From: Geodermatophilus amargosae
GTDB taxonomy: Bacteria; Actinomycetota; Actinomycetes; Mycobacteriales; Geodermatophilaceae
DNA length: 64,000 nucleotides
Assembly (NCBI RefSeq): GCF_900116515.1
Contig: NZ_FPBA01000020.1
Location: 41,101 to 105,100, forward strand
Direction: 5' to 3'
The position numbers and the translations under genes are program-made. The notes beneath the pieces were generated by a model. The model saw only the letters and a program-made list of their open reading frames with translations. It was not told the origin of the DNA and made no database searches. This document shows, one piece after another, positions 48,365 through 56,733 of the stretch (position 1 is its first letter; each line of letters begins with the position of its first letter).

Positions 48365-49651
48365 GTGCCCCGTGCTCCCTCGCTCGACGTCCGGCGCCGC
48401 TGGCCTCCCGGACCCGTGACCCGCCCCCGGGTGGCCGCGCGCATCCGCGGCCGCGCCGCCCTCGACGCGCGGGACCGGGAGGACGCGCGGCGCGGGCACC
48501 CCGCCGTCGACCTCAGCGCCTTCGCGCGCGCCCGCGGCCTGGAGCCGCTGGGCAGCCTCGACCCCAGCGGCCACACGGCCGTGATGCCCATGGAGCCGGA
48601 GCTCCAGTTCAACGTCGTGCGCGGCACGGTCGCCGGCCGTGACGCCGTCCTGTGGCACTGGCGCTACCCGTGGCCGCTGGACGACGACGGGCCGGCCGGC
48701 CCGTACGCCTTCTCCGGCGTGGTGTCGGTCGCCCGGTCGGGCTGGCGGTCGTTCCTGGGCATCAGCGCCGACGACGACCAGTACGTCGGCGTCCCGTGCA
48801 CCGGGGTGGCCGCGCTCGTGCCGGAGGCCGGGCTGCTCCCCTCCTTCCGCATCGCCTGCGGGCCGGGCACGCGGCAGCTGTCCCGGCGGGCGGTGGACCT
48901 CGGCCCGTCCGGCCTGCCCGGCGCCGGGCCGGACGCCGAGGGCCCGCTGCCGGAGGGCTCCGCCGCGGCCGTCGCGCGCGGGCCGCTCGGCGCCGTGGTG
49001 CGCGCGGGGTCGCGGTGCCCGCTGTTCGACGTCGGCGACCGGTTCGGCACGGTGGTGCTGCGCCGCAACGGCTACGTGGCCGACGAGCGCGACCTCGACG
49101 GGCTGCTGCGCACGGCCGTCGACGCCGGGGACGCGCTCGCCGGGCCGGCCCGGCCGCTGCCGTCGCCGCGGCCGTTCGAGGAGCCCCTGCCGGCTTCGGG
49201 CCCGCCGCTCCCTCCCTGGCTGGTGCCGCCGGCGACCCAGCTGGAGGCGGTGCACGCGCTCGCTCGCCGCTTCGGCCTCACTCCGGAGGACCCGCGCGCC
49301 CACACCGCCGCCTTCCCCGCCAACCCGGCGCCCGGCACCGCGTGGGCGGTGCTGCGCGGCGCCCCGCCCGGCCTCCCGCCGACCACCCGGCTGGCGCTGC
49401 ACACCGAGGCGCCGGTGCGGGAGGTGAACACCGGCCGCACCGCGCTGGTGCTCCCCGCCGGGGACGCCACGCCGACGCCGCGCGGCGGGGTGCGGATCGA
49501 CTCCCCCACGGCCCCGCGGCGCCTGGCGGTGTACGACGGGCTGTGGACGTCCTCGGTGCTCCGCTCCCGGCAGCTGGAGCTCGGCGACGTCGACCTGCTG
49601 CTGTCCGCCGGTGCCGACCTGGCACGGCGGACCGGTGCGCTGCCGGGCTGA
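48365..49651 (+). CDS. Hypothetical protein, 428 residues
   Basis: A soluble protein without signal peptide or membrane segment and with no family I recognise. Internal features are an early LQFNVVRGTVAGRDAVLWHWRYPWP, many Pro-rich turns (GPARPLPSPRPFEEPLPASGPP near 255-276) and a closing beta-rich region (LAVYDGLWTSSVLRSRQLELGDVDLLL). The start may be GTG 48365 or slightly downstream. It lies alone between the csl locus and a small membrane protein. Confidence 0.65.
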   Translation: MPRAPSLDVRRRWPPGPVTRPRVAARIRGRAALDARDREDARRGHPAVDLSAFARARGLEPLGSLDPSGHTAVMPMEPELQFNVVRGTVAGRDAVLWHWRYPWPLDDDGPAGPYAFSGVVSVARSGWRSFLGISADDDQYVGVPCTGVAALVPEAGLLPSFRIACGPGTRQLSRRAVDLGPSGLPGAGPDAEGPLPEGSAAAVARGPLGAVVRAGSRCPLFDVGDRFGTVVLRRNGYVADERDLDGLLRTAVDAGDALAGPARPLPSPRPFEEPLPASGPPLPPWLVPPATQLEAVHALARRFGLTPEDPRAHTAAFPANPAPGTAWAVLRGAPPGLPPTTRLALHTEAPVREVNTGRTALVLPAGDATPTPRGGVRIDSPTAPRRLAVYDGLWTSSVLRSRQLELGDVDLLLSAGADLARRTGALPG

Positions 49652-49778
49652 GCGGGTCCCGCAACCGGGACCTCCGACCCTCTGCGCCGCCCCGAAGTCG
49701 ATCTAGCGTCGGGATCGGACGCCGGAGCGTCGGCGTCCGGACGCCGGTCTCCGTGGCCGGTCGCTCCGGGGAGTCCCC

Positions 49779-49997
49779 ATGACCGTGCCCGTCGACCACC
49801 CCACCCCCTCCGGCGAGGAGCCGCAGCCGCCCGCCGACCACCCCGCCGAGGACGACTACGCGACGAGGCGCGGCATCGAGGACCGCAGCTGGTTGCTGGC
49901 CGCCGTGGTCATCGCCTTCATCGTGCTCGCCTTCGTCGGGATGATCGCCCTGACCGCGCTCGGCGGCGGCACCGACTACGTGCCCTGGGGCGAATGA
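49779..49997 (+). CDS. Small single-span membrane protein
   Basis: 72 residues: a Pro/Glu-rich cytosolic N-terminus (1-37), one membrane helix (about 39-61, SWLLAAVVIAFIVLAFVGM) and a short polar tail. An upstream TAGCGT near 49705 may be its -10. Function unknown. Confidence 0.65.
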   Translation: MTVPVDHPTPSGEEPQPPADHPAEDDYATRRGIEDRSWLLAAVVIAFIVLAFVGMIALTALGGGTDYVPWGE

Positions 49998-50013
49998 CCC
50001 CTCGACGGAGGAG

Positions 50014-50193
50014 TCACTGCAGGGCGAACCGCTCGTCGAGCAGGCGGTTGACGCTGCCCTCCGCCTCGTCGACGGCGGCGGCGTTCTCCGCGCTCGGGCA
50101 CCGGTCGAACGAGCTCCGGGCGACGCCGAGTGCGATGTAGGCGACGGAGATGTCGTAGTCGAGCTGGTCGAAGCTGCTGACGGTCGGGCTCAT
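50014..50193 (-). CDS. Small hypothetical protein, 59 residues
   Basis: A short helical, acidic protein (SSFDQLDYDISVAYIALGVA, DEAEGSVNRLLDERFALQ). The ATG at 50193 follows AGGAGG at good spacing, which favours a real gene. It is divergent from the DinB-like gene. No family is recognised. Confidence 0.6.
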   Translation of the reverse strand: MSPTVSSFDQLDYDISVAYIALGVARSSFDRCPSAENAAAVDEAEGSVNRLLDERFALQ

Positions 50194-50354
50194 GACGACC
50201 TCCTGGCGATCGGTGCCTGCGAACTGCACGCTAGGACGCAGGTATGACGGTTCTTCGTCGCCCAGGTCATCGGCGGATGCCGATCCGTCCCATCCGGCAC
50301 TCCCTCCCCCTAGCGTCGGCACCGACCCAGCGGAGGACGACGGAAGGCGATCCC

Positions 50355-50867
50355 ATGACCGGTACGACCACCCTCACCCGGGAGCGGGCCGACCTCATCG
50401 AGTCGCTGCGGCGGCACCGGGCCTTCCTGCGGTTCACCGTCCGCGACCTGACCGACGAGCAGGCGCGGCGCCGTCCGACCGCCAGCGCGCTCGACCTGGC
50501 CGGGCTGGTCAAGCACGTGGCGGCCACGGAGGCCAGCTGGGTGCGGTTCGCCGAGGGTGGAGCGGAGGCGATGAACCGCAACTGGGGCCCCGACGCCGCG
50601 ACGCGGCACTGGCACCTCGCGCCCGGGGAGACGCTGGCGGACGTGCTGGCCGAGTACGAGGCGGTCGCCGCGCACACCGACGAGCTCGTCGCCTCGCTGC
50701 CCGACCTGGACGCCGACCACGCGCTGCCGGAGGCCCCCTGGTTCGAGCCGGGCGCCCGCTGGTCGGCCCGGCGGGTGTTCCTGCACGTCATCGCCGAGAC
50801 CGCCCAGCACGCCGGCCACGCCGACATCCTGCGCGAGTCGATCGACGGCCAGAAGACGATGGGCTGA
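50355..50867 (+). CDS. DinB/DUF664-family protein
   Basis: A 170-residue four-helix-bundle DinB-like protein, with an N-terminal helix LIESLRRHRAFLRFTVRDL. Metal-type histidines are in LVKHVAATEASW and in VFLHVIAETAQHAGHAD. Relatives are thiol-dependent S-transferases (bacillithiol or mycothiol), so a mycothiol-using transferase is plausible in an actinobacterium. The ATG at 50355 is the family start. Confidence 0.85.
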   Translation: MTGTTTLTRERADLIESLRRHRAFLRFTVRDLTDEQARRRPTASALDLAGLVKHVAATEASWVRFAEGGAEAMNRNWGPDAATRHWHLAPGETLADVLAEYEAVAAHTDELVASLPDLDADHALPEAPWFEPGARWSARRVFLHVIAETAQHAGHADILRESIDGQKTMG

Positions 50868-51015
50868 CACCGCCGGGCCGGCAGCGTCGGGACGTCGGTC
50901 CTCCACACCTGCCCGACCACGCCTCCTCCCGACGGGCCCGCACCCCGGCTCGGTGACGCCGCGGTGACGGTTCCCCGGGGACGCTGCACCAGCCCGGAGG
51001 ACCTGGGAGGTGCCC

Positions 51016-52335
51016 GTGCTCGCCCGCCCGCGCGCTGCGCTCGTCACTGCCGTCCTGGTCCTGGCGCTCGTGCCCGCGTGCGCGACACCCGAGTCCCCCC
51101 GGGCCGTCGAGCCCACCGCCGCACCGCAGTCCTCGCCGTCATCCGGGATGCCGCGAGATCCGGGCCAGCAGTCCGGCACGACCGAGGCGGACGGTGACGA
51201 GGGCCAGGACCCCGTGGAGCAGCCCGACGACGGCACGGACGGTGGGATCGGTCCTGGCCCCGGTTCCGGCACCGGCGAGGATCCCGGCGCCAGTGAAGAG
51301 CCCGGCAACGACCCTGGCGGCGACGGCACCGGCGACGACCCCGGCGGGAACGACTCTCCGGACGAGGACGGCACCAGCCCGGGCGGCAACGGCACTCCTG
51401 AGGGGAACGGCACCGGCCCCAGCGACAACACGTCCGGCGGCACCGGCCCGGGGACCGGTGGCAACGGCCCGGGGACTGGGGACAACGGAACGAGCCCCGG
51501 CGGCACGGGCACTCCCGATGGGAACAGCACCAGCCCCGGTGGCAATGGCGCCGACCCTGGCGGCACGGGTCCCGGGACCACGGACGACGGCTTCGCGTGG
51601 GTCCCGTTCGGCCCGGCGGACCCCAGCGACCCCCCGCCGGAGCAGCTGTACGGGTACCTCGAGCGCCGGGACTGCGACGGCCTCGCCACCTCGTCCGACA
51701 CACCACCGTGGCCGGCCCTCGCCGCGGTCTGCCGGGCGGTCGTCGAGGGGGACACCAGTCAGTGGTCCGTCGCGGAGGCCGCCGTCGCCGACGGCCCGGG
51801 CGGGGGCGGCGGTTGCCTCCTCGACCAGGCCTGGGCCCTGCTCACCCGCGCCCTCGAGTGGCACGAGCGCAACCCCGGCCGCACACCGGAGATCGGCTAC
51901 CCGACGGCGGGCGGTGCGACGGCCTGCCCGTTCCGGATCACCGAGGTGCAGGTGGTCGACGAGGAGGGGAACGCCCTCGGGACCCCGCTCGAGGGACCCG
52001 TGACCGGCGGGACGCTGCTGCTGATCGACGGCGAGGGGATCGACGACCTGGAGAGCGTCAGGATCGGCTGGGGTCAGGCTGTGGTTGCCGAGGGCGTCTT
52101 CCGTGCAGAACCCCCCGACGACCCCCGCGGGGGCGGCCTGGACGACGTGGTGGTGCGGACACCGCCGGCTCCCCGGCCCGGCCCCGTCGAGATCAGCCTC
52201 CGCAACCGGGCCGGTGAGGTCGTCGCACCCGTGCAGTTCACCTACGTGACCACGCAGACGGAGACACCCGACACCGGATCGGGCACCGGGACCGATCCCG
52301 GCACGCCGGCGGCCCCCTCGGGGGAGGGCGGATGA
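51016..52335 (+). CDS. Putative lipoprotein with Gly/Asn-rich linker and IPT/TIG-like domain
   Basis: 439 residues. A signal sequence with VPAC suggests lipid anchoring (the -2 Pro is atypical). Residues about 65-195 are a long low-complexity region of near-repeats such as GNGTPEGNGTGP and DNGTSPGGTGTP. The C-terminal half has a helical block (about 210-280) and an IPT/TIG-like beta domain (FRITEVQVVDEEG.. to VAPVQFTYV). The GTG at 51016 is preferred because GGGAGG lies 5 bases before it. It overlaps the next gene by four bases, so the two act together. Confidence 0.7.
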   Translation: MLARPRAALVTAVLVLALVPACATPESPRAVEPTAAPQSSPSSGMPRDPGQQSGTTEADGDEGQDPVEQPDDGTDGGIGPGPGSGTGEDPGASEEPGNDPGGDGTGDDPGGNDSPDEDGTSPGGNGTPEGNGTGPSDNTSGGTGPGTGGNGPGTGDNGTSPGGTGTPDGNSTSPGGNGADPGGTGPGTTDDGFAWVPFGPADPSDPPPEQLYGYLERRDCDGLATSSDTPPWPALAAVCRAVVEGDTSQWSVAEAAVADGPGGGGGCLLDQAWALLTRALEWHERNPGRTPEIGYPTAGGATACPFRITEVQVVDEEGNALGTPLEGPVTGGTLLLIDGEGIDDLESVRIGWGQAVVAEGVFRAEPPDDPRGGGLDDVVVRTPPAPRPGPVEISLRNRAGEVVAPVQFTYVTTQTETPDTGSGTGTDPGTPAAPSGEGG

Positions 52336-53423
52336 GCCAGAGCCGCGAGACGGCCGTCGCGGACCGACCCGACCAGGTCCCTCCGCCACGGTCAGGAGAC
52401 ACACTGGCCGACAGGTCCCCACCGGCTGCCGCTCCCGCCGGGCAGGTGGGAGCTCCTCCCGACACGACCGGGACGGCGGCACCTGCGCAGACGGCGCCCT
52501 CGGACGGGACGCCGTCGTCCCCGGCCGGAGCGACCGCGACCCGGGCGGTCGGGGACGAGGAGGAGTCCTCCCCCCTCCGGTCGGCGCTGTCGGTGCTGGC
52601 CACCCTCGGGCCACCGATCACGGTTGTCACCGCGCTGATGCACTACTTCGGCTGGTCGCGGGCGGACGTGCAGGCCGCCGCCATGGGGCTGGACGTGACC
52701 CTGTTCGGCTACTCGCCCCAGGACTACGTCATCCGCAGCGTCAGCACCCTGTACGTCCCGCTGCTGGTCACCGGGGCGGTCGCCCTCGGCTGGCTGGCCC
52801 TGCACCGGCGCATCGCCGAGCGGGTGCCCGAGGAACCGGCCCCGGGACGCACCTCCCTGCGGGTGGCCGGCTGGTGGGTGCTGGCCACCGGCCTGCTCGC
52901 CGCCGCCGGAGCCGTGGCCGTCGCGACGGCCGACGACGAGCGGGGGCCCGTCTTCACCCCACTGGTGCTGGCCGTCGGAGCGGCGGTCGCGGCCTACGGC
53001 GCCTGGATCGTCCGGGCGACGTCCCCGGCCGGTCGGCCGGTCCCGCCCTGGCAGCGCGCGCTGCGCGCGCTGCTCACGAGCGCCGTCATCACACTGGCGC
53101 TGTTCTGGCAGATGTCGAACTACGCCGGGGTCGTGGCCCGGGGGCACGTCGACGACCTGGTCGACTCGGTGGCGGACATGCCCCGGGTGTGGGCGTACAG
53201 CTCGACACCCCTCGGCATCCAGGCGCCCGGCGTCCGCGAGGACGTGATGGGCGACGAGCCGGCCGCCGAGGACGACGATGCCCGCTACCGCACGAGCGGC
53301 CTGCGGCTGCTCGTCCGCTCCGGCGGCCGGCTGTTCCTGCTCCACGACGGCTGGACGCCGGAGACCGGCACCGTCGTCCTCCTCCCGGACGACGGCACGA
53401 TCCGCTGGCAGTTCTCGAACTGA
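52332..53423 (+). CDS. Hypothetical multi-span membrane protein
   Basis: 363 residues with a Pro/Thr-rich N-terminus (1-75), then five hydrophobic segments (about 85-105, 135-155, 175-198, 206-228, 255-275) and a soluble C-terminus of about 80 residues ending in a strand-rich WTPETGTVVLLPDDGTIRWQF. The ATG overlaps the lipoprotein stop (ATGA). The pair is not recognisable as a known system. Confidence 0.7.
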   Translation: MSQSRETAVADRPDQVPPPRSGDTLADRSPPAAAPAGQVGAPPDTTGTAAPAQTAPSDGTPSSPAGATATRAVGDEEESSPLRSALSVLATLGPPITVVTALMHYFGWSRADVQAAAMGLDVTLFGYSPQDYVIRSVSTLYVPLLVTGAVALGWLALHRRIAERVPEEPAPGRTSLRVAGWWVLATGLLAAAGAVAVATADDERGPVFTPLVLAVGAAVAAYGAWIVRATSPAGRPVPPWQRALRALLTSAVITLALFWQMSNYAGVVARGHVDDLVDSVADMPRVWAYSSTPLGIQAPGVREDVMGDEPAAEDDDARYRTSGLRLLVRSGGRLFLLHDGWTPETGTVVLLPDDGTIRWQFSN

Positions 53424-53442
53424 ACCCGCTACCCGCCCGTCC

Positions 53443-53907
53443 TCAGCGGTCGACGTAGCGGTCGGTCTCGACGACGAACTGGCCGGTGGCGGTGTTGGCG
53501 TCGACGAACTCCGGCAGCAGCGGGATCCGCACCGTCACCGTGGCACACACCGAGAACTCCTCCCCCGGCGCCAGCGTCGGCGCGTACCCGCCCACCGCCT
53601 CGTCGCAGGTGACGCCGGCCGGCACGAAGGACAGCCGCACGTCGGTGGCGTCCACCGCCTGGTCGGCCACCGCCAGCTGCGCAGCCCGCTCCGCCCGCGC
53701 CAGCCCGGAGGCCGGGTCCGGCGCGGTGGCCAGCGCGCGTCCTGCCTCCCGCGCGGCCGCCGTCGCGGCGAACACCCCGCGCTGCACCGCGGAGAACCCG
53801 GCGACGACGTAGACCAGCGGCACGAACACCACCAGCGCGACGAAGACGAACTCCACGACCGCCGACCCGCGCTCCCCCGAGCCCAGCCGCGCCCGGAGCC
53901 ATCTCAC
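53443..53907 (-). CDS. TadE/TadF-like pilus assembly protein
   Basis: 154 residues with an N-terminal membrane helix following a GERGSAVVEFVFVALVVF TadE-type processing motif and a secreted beta-rich tail. It is a pseudopilin-like minor component of the Tad system. The GTG at 53907 is the first start that gives the motif. It is the last gene of the tad operon here. Confidence 0.8.
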   Translation of the reverse strand: MRWLRARLGSGERGSAVVEFVFVALVVFVPLVYVVAGFSAVQRGVFAATAAAREAGRALATAPDPASGLARAERAAQLAVADQAVDATDVRLSFVPAGVTCDEAVGGYAPTLAPGEEFSVCATVTVRIPLLPEFVDANTATGQFVVETDRYVDR

Positions 53908-53920
53908 GCGGCCTCCTCCC

Positions 53921-54313
53921 TCACGCGGCCTCCTCCACCGCCCGGCCGGTGACGTCCAGCGGCAGCACGTTCCCCAGCCCCGCCAGCAGCGCCGGCACCG
54001 CACCGGTGCAACGCACGCTCACCAGCACCAGCCCGGTGTCGTCGACCTCCTCGACCGCTGTGCACACCAGGCCCTCGGCGGTCCCCTCCGACGTCGCCCG
54101 CGCCACCGCCGCCAGCGTCCGCCCGGTCGCCGCGGCGGTGGGCACGTCGGCGTTGGCGGCGTACCGGGCGCCCTCCTGCGCGCTCGCGGTCACCACGTTG
54201 CGCACGTGCACGTAGACGGCCACCTGCAGCACCGCCAGCAGCAGCACGACGACGAGCACCGAGACCAGCACGAAGTCGACGACGGCACTGCCCCGCTCGC
54301 GGTCGTCAGCCAC
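53921..54313 (-). CDS. TadE-like pilus assembly protein
   Basis: 130 residues beginning ADDRERGSAVVDFVLVSVLVVVLLLAVLQ, the TadE motif and single membrane helix, followed by a small extracellular domain. It overlaps the upstream Flp-like gene by eight bases. It is likely cleaved by the Tad prepilin peptidase, which is not in the window. Confidence 0.82.
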   Translation of the reverse strand: MADDRERGSAVVDFVLVSVLVVVLLLAVLQVAVYVHVRNVVTASAQEGARYAANADVPTAAATGRTLAAVARATSEGTAEGLVCTAVEEVDDTGLVLVSVRCTGAVPALLAGLGNVLPLDVTGRAVEEAA

Positions 54314-54512
54314 CGCTCGTGACGGAGGCCAGCGCGTTCTGCACCGCCGACACGATCGCCTCGCGGAACGGCACGAGGATGGCCAGCACGAGTGCCGCCG
54401 TCATCACGGTGATCATCACCCAGCCGGGCACGTCGCCCCGCTCGGGATCGTCGTCCCGCAGCCGCGCGGCCACCGCCGCGGTCGTGGTCAGGAGCCAGGC
54501 CAGTGCCCGCAT
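54306..54512 (-). CDS. Flp-like small pilin candidate
   Basis: 68 residues with one membrane helix (WVMITVMTAALVLAILVPF) after a charged DDDPERGDVPG stretch, the site where Flp pilins carry their processing motif. It lies between tadC and tadE where flp often occurs. The match to the Flp motif is weak, so it may be another small pseudopilin. Confidence 0.6.
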   Translation of the reverse strand: MRALAWLLTTTAAVAARLRDDDPERGDVPGWVMITVMTAALVLAILVPFREAIVSAVQNALASVTSGG

Positions 54513-54541
54513 CCGTCGTCCTCCTCCGTTGTGCACGGCGC

Positions 54542-55477
54542 TCAGCGCGCCAGCGAGACGATGCTGATCAGCCCCGGGAACAGGGCGAACAGGACGGTGA
54601 CCGGCAGCACCAGGAAGACGACCGGCACCATCATGGCGATCTCCTTGCGGCCGCCGGCCTCGAGCAGCCGGCGCTTGCCGGCCTCGCGGACGTCGGCGGC
54701 CTGCGCGCGCAGGACCTCGGCCAGCGGGGTGCCGCGCTCGATGGCCACGAGCAGGCCGTCGACGAACCGGGCCAGCGCGTCCACCGACGTCCGGTCGGCC
54801 ACCTGCTGCAGCGCCGTCACCAGCGGGACGCCCGCCCGCGCCCGGCCGAGTGCGCCGCCGAGCTCGCGGGCCAGCTCACCGCCGGACAGCCGCGTCACCC
54901 GGGCGATCGCCGCCGCCGGCCCCTCCCCCGCGGTCACGGCCAGCGCCAGCAGCTCGGCGACGACGGGGAACTCCGCGAGCAGCAGGTCCTCGCGCCGGCG
55001 CACCTGCTGGGTCAGCCACCAGTCGCGGCCGAGCACCCCGCCGAGCAGGCCGGCCAGGCACACCAGCGCCACCGACAGCACGTTCACCCTGCCGGCCAGC
55101 AGCGCGCCGACCGCCGCCACCAGCGCGGCACCCAGCAGGCCGAGCCCGCCCCACACGACCTGCTCGACGCGGAGGTCCTCGACGGTCTGGTCGGTGCCCA
55201 GTGCCTCCAGCCGGCGCCGGACGGCGGCGCGCCCGCCGAGCACGCGGTCGACGAACCGGGCGCCGTCGGCGACCACCGGACCGAACACGCGGCGTGCGGC
55301 GGTGAGCAGGCCCGGCTCGGTCGCCGTGCCGAGCAGCCGCGACGGCGGCGGGGTGTCGTGCACGTAGGGCGCCAACCGGTCGACCAGCCGCACCGCGCGG
55401 AACGGCGGCGCGAAGCTCGCGATCAGCAGCACCCCGACCGCGGCGACCCCGCCGAGCAGCATCCCGATCAGCGTCAT
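54542..55477 (-). CDS. tadC: Tad pilus inner-membrane protein TadC (type II secretion F domain)
   Basis: A 311-residue T2SF-domain protein with N-terminal helices, the cytosolic LLLAEFPVVAELLALAVTAGEGPAAAIARV and a C-terminal helix pair. It forms the inner-membrane platform with TadB. Its ATG overlaps the TadB stop by four bases. Confidence 0.85.
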   Translation of the reverse strand: MTLIGMLLGGVAAVGVLLIASFAPPFRAVRLVDRLAPYVHDTPPPSRLLGTATEPGLLTAARRVFGPVVADGARFVDRVLGGRAAVRRRLEALGTDQTVEDLRVEQVVWGGLGLLGAALVAAVGALLAGRVNVLSVALVCLAGLLGGVLGRDWWLTQQVRRREDLLLAEFPVVAELLALAVTAGEGPAAAIARVTRLSGGELARELGGALGRARAGVPLVTALQQVADRTSVDALARFVDGLLVAIERGTPLAEVLRAQAADVREAGKRRLLEAGGRKEIAMMVPVVFLVLPVTVLFALFPGLISIVSLAR

Positions 55478-56337
55478 CGCAGCACCCGCACGTCCTGCGG
55501 CAGCCGGCCGATCCGCATCATCAGCCGGTAGGCCACGAGGCAGACGACGCCGCCGCCGAGCAGCAGCGCGGTACCGAGCGGGGTGTCGTAGGCGGCCAGC
55601 GTCGTCGACTGGGTGGCCAGGAGCAGGAGCACCACCCACGGCGCGCCGACGGCGAGCCGCGCGGCCTGCACCACCCAGCCCTGCCGCGTCTCGAGCTCGG
55701 CGCGGGCGCGGGCGTCCTCGCGGAGGAAGCCGGCCAGCGTCCGCAGCACCCGGCCGAGGTCGGAACCGCCGACCTCCCGGGCCACCCGCAGCGTCTCCAC
55801 GATGCGGTCGCCCACCGGGTCGGCGAGGTCGGCCTTGAGCCGGTCGAGGCTCTCGCCGAAGCGGCCGCTGGAGCGGTGGTCGGCGGCGAAGCGGGCGAAC
55901 GGCGGGCGCAGCACGTCCGGGCCGCGGGTGGCCAGCGCCGCCAGCGACTCCGGCAGCGAGAGCCCGGCCCGCACCGCCGAGGCCAGGTTGTCGACCACCT
56001 CGGGCCACACCTCGCGCAGGTCGGCCCGCCGGCGCGCGGCCAGCCGCCGCACCTGGGCGTACGGCAGCGCGGCGGCGAAGAGGCCGAAGGCGAGGCTCAC
56101 GGTGACCGTGCCGGTGGTCAGCAGGACGACGACGAGCGCCAGCAGGCCCAGGCCGGCCTGCAGCGCGACCAGCTGGGCGGGGTTGATGCCGGTCAGCCCC
56201 GCCTCGGCCAGCAGCCGCGCCCGCCGCCCCGGCCGGCGCGGCGTGGTGCTGCGCTGCGGTGCCCGGGGCCCGCTGCGCCAGACGAGCAGCAGGCCCACGC
56301 CGAGCAGCAGCCCGAGCAGCGCACCGGTCAGCTCCAC
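55474..56337 (-). CDS. tadB: Tad pilus inner-membrane protein TadB (type II secretion F domain)
   Basis: A 287-residue T2SF-domain platform protein with LREVWPEVVDNLASAVRAGLSLPESL and a long helix pair (about 225-275). The start overlaps the tadA fragment by ten bases, showing that the operon was continuous from tadA before the insertion. Confidence 0.85.
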   Translation of the reverse strand: MELTGALLGLLLGVGLLLVWRSGPRAPQRSTTPRRPGRRARLLAEAGLTGINPAQLVALQAGLGLLALVVVLLTTGTVTVSLAFGLFAAALPYAQVRRLAARRRADLREVWPEVVDNLASAVRAGLSLPESLAALATRGPDVLRPPFARFAADHRSSGRFGESLDRLKADLADPVGDRIVETLRVAREVGGSDLGRVLRTLAGFLREDARARAELETRQGWVVQAARLAVGAPWVVLLLLATQSTTLAAYDTPLGTALLLGGGVVCLVAYRLMMRIGRLPQDVRVLR

Positions 56338-56726
56338 GTCGCCGTCCCCAGCAGCGCGGCGAGGTCGAACCCGGCGGCGGCGAACCGCTCGGGGTGGGGC
56401 GGGAAGCCGTCGGCGCGGACCAGCCGGCCCTCGCGCGAGGTGAAGACGTCGGCCAGCTCGACCACGCCGTCCTCGGCCCGCCCCGGCACCGCCACGACCT
56501 CGCGCACGCGGCGCTGCCCGGACGCCTCGGTGGCCACGTGCACGACCAGGTCCACGCTGGCCGCCACCGTCGGGACGACGAAGGCGTGGCCGATGTTGTC
56601 ACCGGCCAGCAGCGGCAGCGTGCACATCTTCACCACGGCCTCGCGGGCGCTGTTGGCGTGCAGCGTGCACATGCCCGGCAGCCCGCTGTTGAGCGCGATC
56701 AGCAGGCGCAATCGCCTTGATAACAT
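56328..56726 (-). pseudogene. tadA: 3' fragment of tadA/cpaF pilus ATPase, cut by the integrated element
   Basis: Only the last about 130 residues of the TadA/CpaF secretion ATPase remain (LLIALNSGLPGMCTLHANSARE.., with the Walker-B-proximal CTLHANS). The first codons (MLSRRLR) come from the element and supply a new ATG at 56726. The N-terminal and Walker A parts must lie beyond the element's other end, outside the window. Unless the element excises, the Tad motor is not made intact. Confidence 0.88.
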
Positions 56727-56733
56727 ACTGGTG
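56700..56733. other. Integration junction (attachment site) in tadA
   Basis: The tadA homology stops at the codons for LLIALNSG (first codon near 56702-56704). The integrase GTG is at 56733, so the att core lies in these about 30 bases. The exact core cannot be fixed without the other end. Confidence 0.65.

Noticed and set aside
51280..51590. CRISPR-like or minisatellite array
   Set aside because: The near-repeats are imperfect, have no spacer structure and lie in frame as Gly/Asn/Thr-rich linker codons of a lipoprotein.
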